Shown here: positions 6,155-6,528 of the stretch, piece by piece | Layout: each line of letters begins with the position of its first letter | How positions within the stretch are numbered: the stretch's first letter is position 1 | DNA from: Archangiaceae bacterium | GTDB lineage: Bacteria; Myxococcota; Myxococcia; Myxococcales; Myxococcaceae | Length of the DNA stretch: 6,528 bases | Assembly: GCA_023248915.1 (NCBI GenBank) | Contig: JAHFDQ010000365.1 | Coordinates: 1 to 6,528, forward strand | Reading direction: 5' to 3' | The notes under the pieces: model-generated | Told to the model about the DNA's origin: nothing | Seen by the model: only the letters and a program-made list of their open reading frames with translations | Database searches by the model: none | Translations under genes and position numbers: made by a program

Positions 6155-6528
6155 TCAATCGCGCTCGAGGATTGCCAGCTCGACGTGAACACCGCGCGTG
6201 CGCTCCTCGCTTGCCTCCGCGTCGCCTTCAGGCGCGAACCGCCCCGAAAGGCCGGCCGCCTCGAGCTGAAGGCGGATTGCAGTGGCTCGCTTCTTCGACG
6301 GTTCCCGGGTCTGCACCCTGACCTTTCGCAGCTCGGGGTGCAGCATCAGCACGCGCGCCAGCGTCGTCAGGGCGAGCTGGCTTGCCTTGTCTGGGTCGCC
6401 CGCGCGGTCGAAGCGAACCACCGGCTTGACCTCGAGGGTTGCTTCGCCGAGCACGACCAATGGCGGACCCTTCTCGAGATCGGGACAGCCGTCGTCGTCG
6501 TCGATTCCGTTGAAAGTCTCGGGCTCGG
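6155..6528 (-). CDS. C-terminal part of a TSP3/OmpA-like protein (partial, degenerate domain)
   Basis: The reading frame enters from the right edge; 123 complete codons are visible before a TGA at 6155-6157. The first visible residues, EPETFNGIDDDDGCPD, are the usual last TSP3-like unit and linker ahead of an OmpA domain in myxobacterial proteins. The rest follows OmpA order: a first strand (VKPVVRFDRAG), a helix (ASQLALTTLARVLMLHPEL), a second strand (RKVRVQTR), a helix (KKRATAIRLQLEAAGL) and a closing strand (GVHVELAIL). The GHTDxxGxxxxNxxLS loop that normally joins strand 2 to helix 2 is absent, so the diaminopimelate-binding Asp is missing while an Arg-Ala pair remains. It may therefore no longer bind peptidoglycan. 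The gene ends 62 bp before the GTG start of the large lipoprotein, on the same strand, so the two may be co-transcribed. The frame is open throughout, with no sign of a nonsense pseudogene in the visible part. Confidence 0.75.
   Translation of the reverse strand, partial: EPETFNGIDDDDGCPDLEKGPPLVVLGEATLEVKPVVRFDRAGDPDKASQLALTTLARVLMLHPELRKVRVQTREPSKKRATAIRLQLEAAGLSGRFAPEGDAEASEERTRGVHVELAILERD

Overview
The window is very GC-rich. Its genes encode proteins typical of the outer surface of Myxococcota (the former deltaproteobacterial myxobacteria): cysteine-rich lipoproteins, an OmpA-family protein with thrombospondin type-3 (TSP3) calcium-binding repeats, and a tail-fibre-like secreted protein. 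The phylum is inferred from protein style and base composition; no rRNA or marker gene is present. I see no RNA genes, insertion sequences, CRISPR arrays or phage structural genes.

Layout. (1) Bases 1-1556, minus strand, probable two-gene operon: a 238-residue Cys-rich lipoprotein (840-1556), followed after 26 bp by a secreted fibre-like protein (813 to beyond base 1, C-terminus outside the window). (2) 1557-1653, a 97-bp divergent intergenic region. (3) 1654-3144, plus strand, a 496-residue protein with signal peptide, predicted beta-rich domain, five exact-period 32-residue TSP3 repeats and a complete OmpA peptidoglycan-binding domain. (4) 3244-3621, plus strand, an unrecognised 125-residue protein with a good ribosome binding site and looser codon bias. 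(5) 3660-6092, minus strand, an 810-residue lipoprotein dominated by five tandem 16-cysteine modules; its 3' end converges on gene 4. (6) 6155-6528, minus strand, the C-terminal end of another TSP3/OmpA-like protein whose OmpA-like domain appears to have lost its peptidoglycan-binding loop.

How they may work together. Every recognisable product appears destined for the cell envelope or exterior. The intact OmpA protein should tether the outer membrane to peptidoglycan, the two lipoproteins should be membrane-anchored and disulfide-stabilised, and the fibre-like protein should be exported. The two lipoproteins share an almost identical N-terminal anchor sequence with the lipidated Cys at residue 20, although the rest of each protein differs. 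This suggests a common origin or sorting route. A joint surface structure is plausible but not shown. The 16-Cys module array and the loop-deleted OmpA domain are the observations most worth following up.
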